Source: Saprospiraceae bacterium
GTDB taxonomy: Bacteria; Bacteroidota; Bacteroidia; Chitinophagales; Saprospiraceae
Length of the DNA stretch: 35,947 nucleotides
Reading direction: 5' to 3'
Assembly (NCBI GenBank): GCA_016787545.1
Contig: JAEUUS010000183.1
Span: forward strand, 1-35,947
The translations under genes were made by a program, and so were the position numbers. A model generated the notes under the pieces. That model had not been told where the DNA came from. It saw nothing but the letters and a program-made list of their open reading frames with translations, and did not search any database. Below, piece by piece: positions 1 to 7,981 of this stretch. Within the stretch, counting starts at the first letter, position 1, and each line of letters starts with the position of its first letter.

Positions 1-1844
1 TAATTGGAAATCCCTTCCTGGTTACCGTTCTTACCCCATCCGGCGCGTATTTTCATGTCGTTAATGAAGTCAAGGTCTTCCATAAAAGGTTCGGAAGATA
101 TCCTCCAGCCAGCGGAAACAGAAGGCATGGTACCCCAGTGGTGGGCCAGTTTGGAGGAGCCATCGCGACGCAGGGTAGCTGTAAAGAGGTACCGGCTATC
201 GAAGTCGTATTGAACCCGGCCAAAAAAGGAGGCCAGCGACCATTCCTGCACATCTGTACTTGCGGAAACGCTGTTGGCGGCATTAAGCGTTTTTACAGAA
301 ACATCAGATGGGAAATCATTCCCGGAAATAAAGGAATTACTCCAATGAGATTTCTGGGTACTGCTACCGGCCAGGAACGACAGGTTATTGCGTCCGAAGG
401 TAGTGCGGTAATTGGCCGTATTTTCCCAAAGCCAAATGCTTGAATTGGCTTTATCGGCCTGTCCCAGGCCATTTTGGTTGCGGCCAAAATTAGTACGGAA
501 TGGGTCGAGGTAATAATCCCACTGGTGGGCATTCATATCGGAGCCTATATTCGTTTTAACGGAAAATCCGTCAAAAATTTGGGCTTCGGCTTGGATATTC
601 CCAAAAATGCGGGTGTCGGTAGCTTGTTGATCAGGGCCAAACATATAGGCAATCGGATTTTCCCAGGATGGCTGGAAAGGATTGGTGGCATATTGCCCAC
701 TGCCGTCATTCTTGAAGGTAGTTAGAAATGGAGGCGTGTTTAGTGCGCTCATGATCACACCGCCGCGCCCACTGCTGGCATTATCGGGCGTATTCTTGGT
801 TCTGCTGCGCAATACATTAATGCTGGTTCCGATTTTCAGCCAGTTCGTAGCCTGGTTATCCAGATTCAAACGAACTGAATACCGGTCAAAGCGGGCGGGT
901 TTGACAATACCTTCATTGTTCAGGTAGTTGGTAGACAGCATGTAGCGGGTTTTGTCGTTCCCCCCGGCAAATGCCAGTTGGACAGACTGATTTTTCCCAA
1001 TCCCAAATGATTCGTCCTGCCAGTTGGTGTACCCTGTCCAGGTTTGATCCCATGAACCCGGGCTAAGTTCTTCCAGCAAGGACCGGTATTGTTTGGTTGT
1101 CAGTGTTTCAACTGTTTTCCGTATGTTGGAAAATCCGGTATACGCATTGAACCGGATCGTAGATACGCCTTCTTTGCCGCGTTTGGTGGTAATCAAAACC
1201 ACACCATTAGCCGCGCGGGCGCCATATATAGCCGAAGAGGAGGCATCTTTCAAAACGCTCATACTTTCGATATCTGCCGGGTTAAGGCCACGAATATCGG
1301 TTGTTGGCACACCGTCAACCACGTAAAGCGGCTCGTTACCTGCAATTACAGAGGTTGCACCTCGTACTCGTACCGCTATGTCGTTGCCGGGTTTGCCGGA
1401 AGGTTGCACCACCTGCACGCCTGCAGCTTTACCTTGTAAAGCCTCTGCTGCAGAAACCATTGGGCGGTGACGAATGTCTTTTTCTCCCACAACCACAACA
1501 GCAGTGGTCAGGTCTTTTTTCTTTTGGGTGCCGTAACCTACTACCACCACTTGTTCAAGGGTTTGAATATCTTCGGAAAGAATAATATTAAGTACGGCTT
1601 GACCATTGACCGGAATTTCCTGTGAGGCATATCCGGTATAATTGATGATCAGGATGGCATTGGTGGGGACTTTGATCGTAAATGCGCCGTCCACATTGGT
1701 AATGGCGCCATTAGAAGTGCCCTTTTCAAGGATGGTTACCCCGATTAAAGGTTCACCATTTTGATCTGTTACTTTACCGGCTACTTGAGCCGACAGTTGA
1801 AAGGATACAAAAAGAGCAGCAAGGAGGGTTAAAAGTCTGGTCAT
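1..1844 (-). CDS. SusC/RagA-family TonB-linked outer-membrane receptor, N-terminal part (runs off the window)
   Basis: The reverse strand is open from an ATG at 1844 to the left edge, about 614 codons with no stop, and a full SusC is usually near 1000 residues, so the C-terminal barrel lies outside. It starts with a signal peptide (MTRLLTLLAALFVSFQLSAQ). A carboxypeptidase-regulatory-like domain follows (about residues 21-105, with NGEPLIGVTI and NVDGAFTI), then a TonB plug with the family signature around DIESMSVLKDASSSAIYG and ARAANGVVLITTKRG, then beta-barrel sequence (FGRVQYDFDSRYLFTATLRRDGSS). SusC proteins pass glycans or peptides through the outer membrane with a SusD lipoprotein, which would lie further left. 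An in-frame ATG at 1886 is possible, but it sits only 10 bases below a strong hairpin and would give a long n-region, so 1844 is preferred. The substrate cannot be told from the sequence. Confidence 0.95.
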   Translation of the reverse strand, partial: MTRLLTLLAALFVSFQLSAQVAGKVTDQNGEPLIGVTILEKGTSNGAITNVDGAFTIKVPTNAILIINYTGYASQEIPVNGQAVLNIILSEDIQTLEQVVVVGYGTQKKKDLTTAVVVVGEKDIRHRPMVSAAEALQGKAAGVQVVQPSGKPGNDIAVRVRGATSVIAGNEPLYVVDGVPTTDIRGLNPADIESMSVLKDASSSAIYGARAANGVVLITTKRGKEGVSTIRFNAYTGFSNIRKTVETLTTKQYRSLLEELSPGSWDQTWTGYTNWQDESFGIGKNQSVQLAFAGGNDKTRYMLSTNYLNNEGIVKPARFDRYSVRLNLDNQATNWLKIGTSINVLRSRTKNTPDNASSGRGGVIMSALNTPPFLTTFKNDGSGQYATNPFQPSWENPIAYMFGPDQQATDTRIFGNIQAEAQIFDGFSVKTNIGSDMNAHQWDYYLDPFRTNFGRNQNGLGQADKANSSIWLWENTANYRTTFGRNNLSFLAGSSTQKSHWSNSFISGNDFPSDVSVKTLNAANSVSASTDVQEWSLASFFGRVQYDFDSRYLFTATLRRDGSSKLAHHWGTMPSVSAGWRISSEPFMEDLDFINDMKIRAGWGKNGNQEGISN

Positions 1845-1896
1845 GGTGCGAAAATTTGTGCCGGTTAAGCTTTTTACATTGGCCATCAGGATGAGG

Positions 1897-1922
1897 CGGG
1901 GGCAGGCATTTGCCCGCCCCCG
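1897..1922 (-). terminator. GC-rich hairpin between the PKD lipoprotein gene and susC
   Basis: Read on the minus strand, CGGGGGCGGGCA pairs with TGCCTGCCCCCG, a stem of about 12 bp with one G-T wobble and a tiny loop. It lies 31 bases after the stop of the PKD gene and 53 bases before the susC ATG at 1844. No T-tract follows, so it could be a terminator, an attenuator or an mRNA-processing/stability element between two co-directional genes. Confidence 0.7.
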
Positions 1923-1953
1923 ATCTCACTAAACTAAACTAAATCATTTCTGA

Positions 1954-3687
1954 TTAGCGTACCAATACCATGGTCCAGGCAGAAGATCCGTCTTTTGCAG
2001 CAGAGATATCTACTGAAACGGTAAGTGTTTCTACGCCACCTTCGTTGACATAACTCATTACCTCATAACGGTTGGTGGTATTACCACCGTTTGGCGCGTT
2101 GGCGCCGTTTCCGTTTTCACCTCCGTAAAATCCTTTATAGAAACCGATAAAAGCTGCACCGGAAACGCCGTTGGTAAGGGTAATTACCGGGCGATCAGTT
2201 CCTGAAGCAGGTGTGAAAGCAAAAGAGTGAACACCGGAACCGAAGGCTGCGCCGTTGCCGCTGGCAGCCACTTGGGCATCAGACCAACAACCGTTCGGGC
2301 TGCCCATGTAACCATCGTTGCGGGCATCACCGTTGGTTTTGTACTCATACACGCCGCCAGTGGAGAAAATGAATTCATCGTTGGTAATACAAGACCAGTC
2401 GTCGCCGCCAGTAGAAGTTCCATCAAGGAAATTTGCCGGCACTTGCCACCAGGAAGAGTTACCAAGACCAGGTCCTACAAAAATGGAGTTTGCGGCATTG
2501 CGTACCTTCCATGCACCACCAATCAGGTCTGCCTCAGTTACATCGCCGGAAACAGTGATGTCTTTGGATGCAGTTGTTGTGGTATTTCCTTTTTTAACCT
2601 GAAGGGTAACGGTAAATATACCTCCTGCGGCATAGGTGTGGGTTGGGGAAGTTTCTGTTGATGTTGCGCCATCACCAAAATTCCAGATATAGCTTTCGCC
2701 TTCAAATGAATTGTTCGTGAAATTGGCCACTTTACCGGCTACATCTGCTTTGAAGCTGGCAACTGCAGGTTCATCTGCTGAGTTGTCGTAGTGTACCAGA
2801 GTAATTCTCCAATAGGCATTGTCGGACGTATTCATTGGATCCCATTTGTACCCAACTTCCAAAATCAGGGTATCCGTAGCACCGTCTGACAATTTGATGA
2901 TATCGTACTTGACAGACGTTTGTGGCACAGAAACTTCCAGATCGGTACCAATTTTTTGCAGGCCGATGAATGCACCCAGGCCAACTACTTCGAGCGTAGG
3001 TTTAGTTCCGTTGGTCAGTACAAAAGTATGGTTACCATCGCCAAAGGCTGAGAGGTCGGTTCCACCCGGACCAGTCATGTTGGCTGGTGTGGAAGCTGCG
3101 CAAATATTATTGGGCTCAAACACGCCACCTTCTGCCCAGAAATCGCCATTGGAGTTGTACACCATGGATTTGTCGCGACCGAAAGTCCATTCGTCGTTCA
3201 TGGTACACGGACGGTTCGCGATATCGTCGTTGCCACGACCCAAACCCCACCAAACCTGATCCTTGGCAATCGGGCCTACTTCCAGTGGCCAGCGGTTGGC
3301 GTTCACCACCCGGAGCAGTTTCCAGGTTTTAGACACATCCCCAACCAGTTTGGTTAATTCAGCATCCGGGTCGGTGATGGTTACCACCTGAGATACCACA
3401 TCAGTACCGTCTTCGCCTGTGGCGGTCAGTTTAACCGTGAAGGCGCCTGTGTTTGCGTACGTGTGTGTAGGATTCACATCGGTGGAAGTGCTGCCGTCAC
3501 CGAAGTCCCACGACAGGGAATTGTAGTTTTGGGAAACGTTGGTAAACGCTACTTTTTTGAAATCTGCTGCATCTACCTGGAAAGAAAAGCCGGCAATGGT
3601 TTCCAGTTTTTCCTTTTTACAGGATGCTACTGCTGAAACAACCAAAACCAGGGCAATCAGCCAGGGCATTTGTATTAACTTCTTCAT
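1954..3687 (-). CDS. PKD-domain surface lipoprotein, probably a glycan-binding partner of SusC
   Basis: This 577-residue protein has a lipoprotein signal peptide (lipobox VASC followed by KKEK), so it is probably anchored in the outer membrane. It is built as a tandem duplication. PKD domain 1 (about 30-107, WDFGDGSTSTDVNPTHTY) is followed by a roughly 190-residue module starting WKLLRVVNANRWPLEVGP. PKD domain 2 (about 308-381, WNFGDGATSTETSPTHTY) is followed by a second such module starting WKVRNAANS. Both modules share a WW motif, a Cys-Thr/Ile-x-Asn-Asp/Glu block and a GAF/AAFIG block. PKD lipoproteins next to SusC/SusD genes often bind polysaccharide at the cell surface. It is transcribed toward susC with a 109-base gap. 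Lack of a recognisable catalytic motif argues for binding rather than hydrolysis, though the flanking modules could be a carbohydrate-binding fold I cannot name. Confidence 0.85.
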   Translation of the reverse strand: MKKLIQMPWLIALVLVVSAVASCKKEKLETIAGFSFQVDAADFKKVAFTNVSQNYNSLSWDFGDGSTSTDVNPTHTYANTGAFTVKLTATGEDGTDVVSQVVTITDPDAELTKLVGDVSKTWKLLRVVNANRWPLEVGPIAKDQVWWGLGRGNDDIANRPCTMNDEWTFGRDKSMVYNSNGDFWAEGGVFEPNNICAASTPANMTGPGGTDLSAFGDGNHTFVLTNGTKPTLEVVGLGAFIGLQKIGTDLEVSVPQTSVKYDIIKLSDGATDTLILEVGYKWDPMNTSDNAYWRITLVHYDNSADEPAVASFKADVAGKVANFTNNSFEGESYIWNFGDGATSTETSPTHTYAAGGIFTVTLQVKKGNTTTTASKDITVSGDVTEADLIGGAWKVRNAANSIFVGPGLGNSSWWQVPANFLDGTSTGGDDWSCITNDEFIFSTGGVYEYKTNGDARNDGYMGSPNGCWSDAQVAASGNGAAFGSGVHSFAFTPASGTDRPVITLTNGVSGAAFIGFYKGFYGGENGNGANAPNGGNTTNRYEVMSYVNEGGVETLTVSVDISAAKDGSSAWTMVLVR

Positions 3688-3704
3688 ACAAGAAAGGATT
3701 TAGT

Positions 3705-3717
3705 GGCCCAAAGGGCC
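3705..3717. repeat. Short palindrome in the divergent promoter region
   Basis: GGCCC-AAA-GGGCC lies 18 bases upstream of the PKD lipoprotein start, within the 214-base divergent region 3688-3901. It would fall in the 5' leader of the leftward transcript and might form a small hairpin there. No exact leftward -7 element was found in this gap. Confidence 0.3.
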
Positions 3718-3851
3718 GTTTTGAATAGTTTACGTGAACTGCTTTAGAGCTAAAAAGCAGCCTGCAAAAGTGACTTGTTCGAATTCGGAAAAGCCTTTTT
3801 CAGGTACGTCATTACTACTGCACCTGCCTGTTTTACCTACAGCACAACTAC

Positions 3852-3887
3852 TTTTGAATCCTTTTTGCGCCTGAGTTTCTACATTTG
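3852..3887 (+). promoter_or_regulatory. Candidate Bacteroidota promoter for the propeller regulator
   Basis: TACATTTG (3880-3887) matches the -7 consensus TAnnTTTG exactly. TTTTG at 3852-3856 could be the -33 element with a 23-base spacer, slightly long. The implied start of transcription is only about 10 bases before the TTG codon at 3902. Confidence 0.35.
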
Positions 3888-3901
3888 TCCGACAGAATTA
3901 T

Positions 3902-6775
3902 TTGCAGGTGCATAAACTGACTCCATTTTTATTGTTGGCGTTTTGGCTATTTTGCTTTTCAGAAATAGGCCTTTCCCAAAGCATCAACCTGGGTGATCCT
4001 CCAGTACTAAACTTCGGCAAGAAGCAATACAAGGCCGGAACACAAGTATGGGACATGGCCCAGGACCAACGAGGCATCATGTGGTTTGGCAACAATGAAG
4101 GACTACTGGAGTTTGATGGTATTCACTGGCGTTTGCATCCACTACCAAACAGGACCATCGTACGGTCTGTCAGGCCAGCACAAGACGGAAAGGTTTACGT
4201 TGGCGGTCAGGATGAGTTTGGCTACTTCGCTCCGGATGAACAGGGCAACCTGCGGTTTCATTCTCTGCGAAACATGGTGCAGAACCTGGAGCAACAATTA
4301 GGCGACATCTGGAACATTGCGGTTCGGCCGGAGGGCGTGTTCTTTCGGACCGATCATCAGGCTTTTCGTTACTTCAGCGGGCAACTCACTGCTTTATTCC
4401 CAACTGGCACCAACCTGCATTTTATGGGAGAATGGAAGGGGCAGCTGATGATTCAGGACGGCACACGCAGTCTGTTTGTGTTTGAACAGGATCATTTGCG
4501 CAAACTGGACAATCCGGGGCAATTTACCGGCGGCACTATTTCAGGCATCATTCCCCTTGCCTCTGATTCCATCCTGGTGACAACCATCAAAAACGGTATT
4601 TTTCTGTTTGATGGTCGCCAGTTTACCCCCTGGAAAACCCAGGATGACGACTTTTTAAAAAAGAACATCATTTTTTGCGCCGGCAAGCAGGAAAACGGAA
4701 ATCTGGCGCTGGGTACCTCCTTGAATGGATTGGTCATTCTGGACAAACAACGCCGGATATTCCGGCTGATCAACAAGAAAAACGGCTTGCAGAACAATAC
4801 CATACTCAGCCTTTTCATTCCGGAAAAAGGCGGCATATGGCTCGGGCTGGACAATGGCATCGACTTTGTGGATGCTTCCTCTCCATTTTCTACCGTTTTC
4901 CCGGATGGGGAACTGCAAGGCACGGGATACACAGCCCAGGTTTTTGGTGATCAAATTTATTTCGGTACCAATACCGGTTTATACACCAACCGCTGGGCGC
5001 ATTACTACACCCCTACCCTGCGGAAGGCTTTTGGTAAGGTATTGAATTCGGAGGGACAGGTATGGAGTCTGACCAACCTGAACAACCACCTGCTGATGGG
5101 GCATCATGAAGGTCCTTTTGAGGTGCGCGGTGAGTCGGCACAAAAACTGGCCAATATCCAGGGCATTTGGAAATACGTGATACACACCCCGGGCCTGGCA
5201 CTGGCCGGGCACTACAATGGCATTGCACTGTTTGAGCAGGAAGCTTCAGGCTGGAAATTCCGCACTAACCTGGAAGGATTGAAAGAGAGCAGTCGTTTGC
5301 TGGCCAAGGATAAAGATAACTTCCTATGGATGGCCCATCCGTATAGAGGGGTGTTCAGGATAAAAGCAAAACCTGAGTCAGACACGCTGTTAGTAGACTT
5401 TTTTGACCACCGCCACGGACTCCCTTCTGCGCAAGGCAATCATTTGTATCAAATTGGCGGGGGCGTAATTTTTACCGGACAAACCGGAATTTACACCTTT
5501 GTGCCAGAAGAAAACAAGTTTGTACCTGAGCCTGATTTTACCGCTGTTTTTGGCCCGAATGTACACCTGAGGTACCTGCTTGAAGCGCCTAATGGAGATA
5601 TCTGGTATGCTACTGATAACGAAACGGGATTGTTACGGGTGCAGAACAGCACCCTCGGAAAGAAAGTGACTAAAGTGCCCATTCCGGAGCTGAGCGATAA
5701 ACTGACGGTGGGTTTCCCGTTTATACTGCCGGTTGATGACCACAATGTATTTGTGGCTTCAGATCACGGTTTTATTCAATTCAATCCCTCCCTGTATTTT
5801 TCCGGTCAGGATACTGTTTTGCGCTTGATTTTACATGAAATCAGGTTAAAAAGCGGCACCGACAGTATTTTATACGGCGGACATGGTGGCCCCAACACAA
5901 TACGTCTGAACGCTGCGCGGAATACCCTGATGTTTTCTTACGCTGTGCCGGATGTGCCTGGCGGCGAATTCATTCAATACACCCATTTCCTCGAGGGTTC
6001 GGCTGAAGGATGGTCTGACTGGACTGCTGAAACGGACATGATATTCCACAACCTGCCACCCGGTCAGTACACTTTTCATGTGAAGGCGCGCAATCAGCAT
6101 GGGAAGGAAAGCACCGTTCAGAGCTTCCCATTTCAAATTGCGCCACCCTGGTATGCCAGTACCTGGGCATATCTGGTGTATTTACTGCTTGCGGTAGGGC
6201 TGTTTATTGGCATTATCCACCGCCAGCAGCAAAAGTTTGCCCAGGAAAAACGCGGGCTGGTCAACCTTCACGAGGAGCAAACCAAGGTTTCAAAAGAAGC
6301 GATCAACCGGTTGGAAAACGAAAAATTGGAAGCAGAGGTGCGACATAAAAACCAGGAGCTTGCCTCTGCAACGCTACATATTGTGCAGAAAAGTGAAATC
6401 CTGAACGCCATCCATGAAGCATTGGAAAAGCTGAAACAATCAGCCACAGGGAATGCCAAAATGGAAAAAGAAATCCATCAAATCATCAAAATGTTGGAGC
6501 AGGATGCACGTACGGACGGAGACTGGGAGCAGTTTTCCCATCATTTTGATCAGGTACACAGCGAATTTCTGAAGCGAATCAGCGAGGCACACGCGCACCT
6601 GAGTCCGAACGACTACAAGCTTTGCGCCTACTTGCGCCTCAACCTGTCGAGCAAAGAGATAGCCGCCCTGATGAACATTTCGCTGCGTGGAGTGGAATCC
6701 AGTCGGTACAGACTGCGCAAACGACTTGGACTGGATACGGAAGAGTATTTGACGGATTATTTGATGCGGTTTTAA
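3902..6775 (+). CDS. Membrane-spanning beta-propeller sensor / Y_Y_Y / helix-turn-helix transcription regulator
   Basis: The protein has 957 residues. A signal peptide (about 1-26) is followed by a large periplasmic beta-propeller with two-component-regulator-propeller-type blades (DQRGIMWFGNNEGLLEFDG near 55-75; GGIWLGLDNGIDFVD). A Y_Y_Y domain (about 680-750, EGWSDWT and LPPGQYTFHVKARN) and one transmembrane helix (about 754-773, WAYLVYLLLAVGLFIGIIH) come next. A coiled coil (about 775-835) leads to a C-terminal LuxR-like helix-turn-helix (about 899-957, NLSSKEIAALMNISLRGVES). There is no histidine kinase or receiver domain, so it resembles hybrid regulators stripped to sensor plus DNA-binding ends. 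It is divergent from the PKD/susC genes and is their likely regulator (inference). There is no early ATG: the start is TTG 3902 or GTG 3908, fixed by an in-frame stop at 3872 and by the signal peptide. Confidence 0.9.
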   Translation: MQVHKLTPFLLLAFWLFCFSEIGLSQSINLGDPPVLNFGKKQYKAGTQVWDMAQDQRGIMWFGNNEGLLEFDGIHWRLHPLPNRTIVRSVRPAQDGKVYVGGQDEFGYFAPDEQGNLRFHSLRNMVQNLEQQLGDIWNIAVRPEGVFFRTDHQAFRYFSGQLTALFPTGTNLHFMGEWKGQLMIQDGTRSLFVFEQDHLRKLDNPGQFTGGTISGIIPLASDSILVTTIKNGIFLFDGRQFTPWKTQDDDFLKKNIIFCAGKQENGNLALGTSLNGLVILDKQRRIFRLINKKNGLQNNTILSLFIPEKGGIWLGLDNGIDFVDASSPFSTVFPDGELQGTGYTAQVFGDQIYFGTNTGLYTNRWAHYYTPTLRKAFGKVLNSEGQVWSLTNLNNHLLMGHHEGPFEVRGESAQKLANIQGIWKYVIHTPGLALAGHYNGIALFEQEASGWKFRTNLEGLKESSRLLAKDKDNFLWMAHPYRGVFRIKAKPESDTLLVDFFDHRHGLPSAQGNHLYQIGGGVIFTGQTGIYTFVPEENKFVPEPDFTAVFGPNVHLRYLLEAPNGDIWYATDNETGLLRVQNSTLGKKVTKVPIPELSDKLTVGFPFILPVDDHNVFVASDHGFIQFNPSLYFSGQDTVLRLILHEIRLKSGTDSILYGGHGGPNTIRLNAARNTLMFSYAVPDVPGGEFIQYTHFLEGSAEGWSDWTAETDMIFHNLPPGQYTFHVKARNQHGKESTVQSFPFQIAPPWYASTWAYLVYLLLAVGLFIGIIHRQQQKFAQEKRGLVNLHEEQTKVSKEAINRLENEKLEAEVRHKNQELASATLHIVQKSEILNAIHEALEKLKQSATGNAKMEKEIHQIIKMLEQDARTDGDWEQFSHHFDQVHSEFLKRISEAHAHLSPNDYKLCAYLRLNLSSKEIAALMNISLRGVESSRYRLRKRLGLDTEEYLTDYLMRF

Positions 6776-6778
6776 TAG

Positions 6779-6821
6779 AAAACAGGAGCTATCCCGAAAT
6801 CTTTGGGATGGCTCCTGTTTT
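6779..6821. terminator. Bidirectional terminator hairpin between convergent genes
   Basis: A 17-bp stem with one G-T wobble (left arm 6779-6795 beginning AAAACAGGAGC, right arm 6805-6821 ending GCTCCTGTTTT) and a 9-base loop. It is flanked by A-tracts and T-tracts, so it can end transcription of the propeller regulator (+) and of the efflux operon (-). Confidence 0.9.
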
Positions 6822-6838
6822 ATTGGATCAACACCTCC

Positions 6839-7969
6839 TTACTCCGCGCTATTCTTCATCTTCATCAGTAGCGTATAAGCATTCTGCAACACCAGATCTT
6901 TGCCTGAAATATCTGTTTTGGGCAAAATTTGCTGCTCGCCCTTCTCTGCAATACCCAGCTCCACTGGTATCATGTTAAACTGACCATTTCCTTTGTCAAC
7001 GAAAACAAAGTGCTCATTTTGCCAGCGCACTACAGCCCCTTCTGGCACCACCAGGGCCTTTTCGGTAACTACGGCCACCTCTGCATTCATGAACATGCCT
7101 GGGAACAGCTTTTTGTGGTCGTACTTGCTAAAGTGGCAGTGTACTTCAGCAGCCCGGTTTTCATCCAGATTTTTACTGATGAGCAAAATCTCGGCCTGAT
7201 ATTTTTGGTCGGGCTGATCGGCGGTGTAGGTCACTACTTTTTGTCCAATAGCCAGACTGGCCACATCTTTTTCGAAAACCTTTAGATTCAGGTGAATGTC
7301 TTCCGGGTTCACCAGCTCAAACAAGACATCCGTAGGTGCGGTGTATTTTCCGATGTTCACGTTCACTTCTGACACGTATCCATTGATTGGAGAACGTACG
7401 CTGACGGTTCTGGACAAGTTGGTTTCTGTTAGCCCCGCAGGATCGAGTCCGATCAACCGCAGTTTTTCCTCCAGCGCCTTAAGGGTGATTTTTTGCACCT
7501 CCCAGTTGTTTTTGGCTTGCTGAAACACTTTATCACTGCTGGCTTTATCTGCATTCAAAGATTGCTGGCGTTGGTATTCGCTTTCTGCCAGCGATACGTT
7601 CGCGCGAGCCATCAAATAATCCTGTTGGATTTGAATGAACTGGGCATCCTCCATGATGGCCAGCACTTCTCCTCTTTTTACAGGCATGCCTGGCAACAGT
7701 TTCGTGGATTTGAGGTATCCGCCAAGTGGGAAACTTACGCTTACCATGTTTTGGGGAGGCACATCTATTGTACCATTGAGTTTGAGGGTAGCCGAAAGTG
7801 ATTTTTGCTCCGGCTTGCCCGTAACGATTCCGGCATTTTGAAGTTGTTTTGAATCGAGGGTAACCTCAGTAGGTGCAGCTGCTTCAGCCGTTTCAGTTAC
7901 TGAGTTTTCGTTCCTGGTTCCACAGGAGGCCAGCAACAATGCCAGCACAAAAAAGCTATATGATTTCAT
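6839..7969 (-). CDS. Efflux RND periplasmic adaptor (CusB/CzcB-type membrane fusion protein), lipoprotein
   Basis: This 376-residue protein has a lipoprotein signal (ALLLASC, Cys16). A barrel-sandwich/lipoyl half (GYLKSTKLLPGMPVKRGEVLAIMEDAQ, about 90-110) leads into an alpha-helical hairpin (about 110-180), a second lipoyl half (VRSPINGYVSEVNVNIGKYT) and a beta-barrel (IHLNLKVFEKDVASLAIGQ). A membrane-proximal C-terminal part follows (VVPEGAVVRWQNEHFVFVDKGNGQF). It should bridge the inner-membrane RND pump and the outer-membrane channel in heavy-metal or cation export. It starts 12 bases after the stop of the fused pump gene and is the last gene of the operon, followed by a strong terminator. 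Metal specificity is not evident: no N-terminal Met-rich CusB metal site was noticed. It also lacks a CusF-like fused domain. Confidence 0.92.
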   Translation of the reverse strand: MKSYSFFVLALLLASCGTRNENSVTETAEAAAPTEVTLDSKQLQNAGIVTGKPEQKSLSATLKLNGTIDVPPQNMVSVSFPLGGYLKSTKLLPGMPVKRGEVLAIMEDAQFIQIQQDYLMARANVSLAESEYQRQQSLNADKASSDKVFQQAKNNWEVQKITLKALEEKLRLIGLDPAGLTETNLSRTVSVRSPINGYVSEVNVNIGKYTAPTDVLFELVNPEDIHLNLKVFEKDVASLAIGQKVVTYTADQPDQKYQAEILLISKNLDENRAAEVHCHFSKYDHKKLFPGMFMNAEVAVVTEKALVVPEGAVVRWQNEHFVFVDKGNGQFNMIPVELGIAEKGEQQILPKTDISGKDLVLQNAYTLLMKMKNSAE

Positions 7970-7981
7970 TGATTGTTGTAA

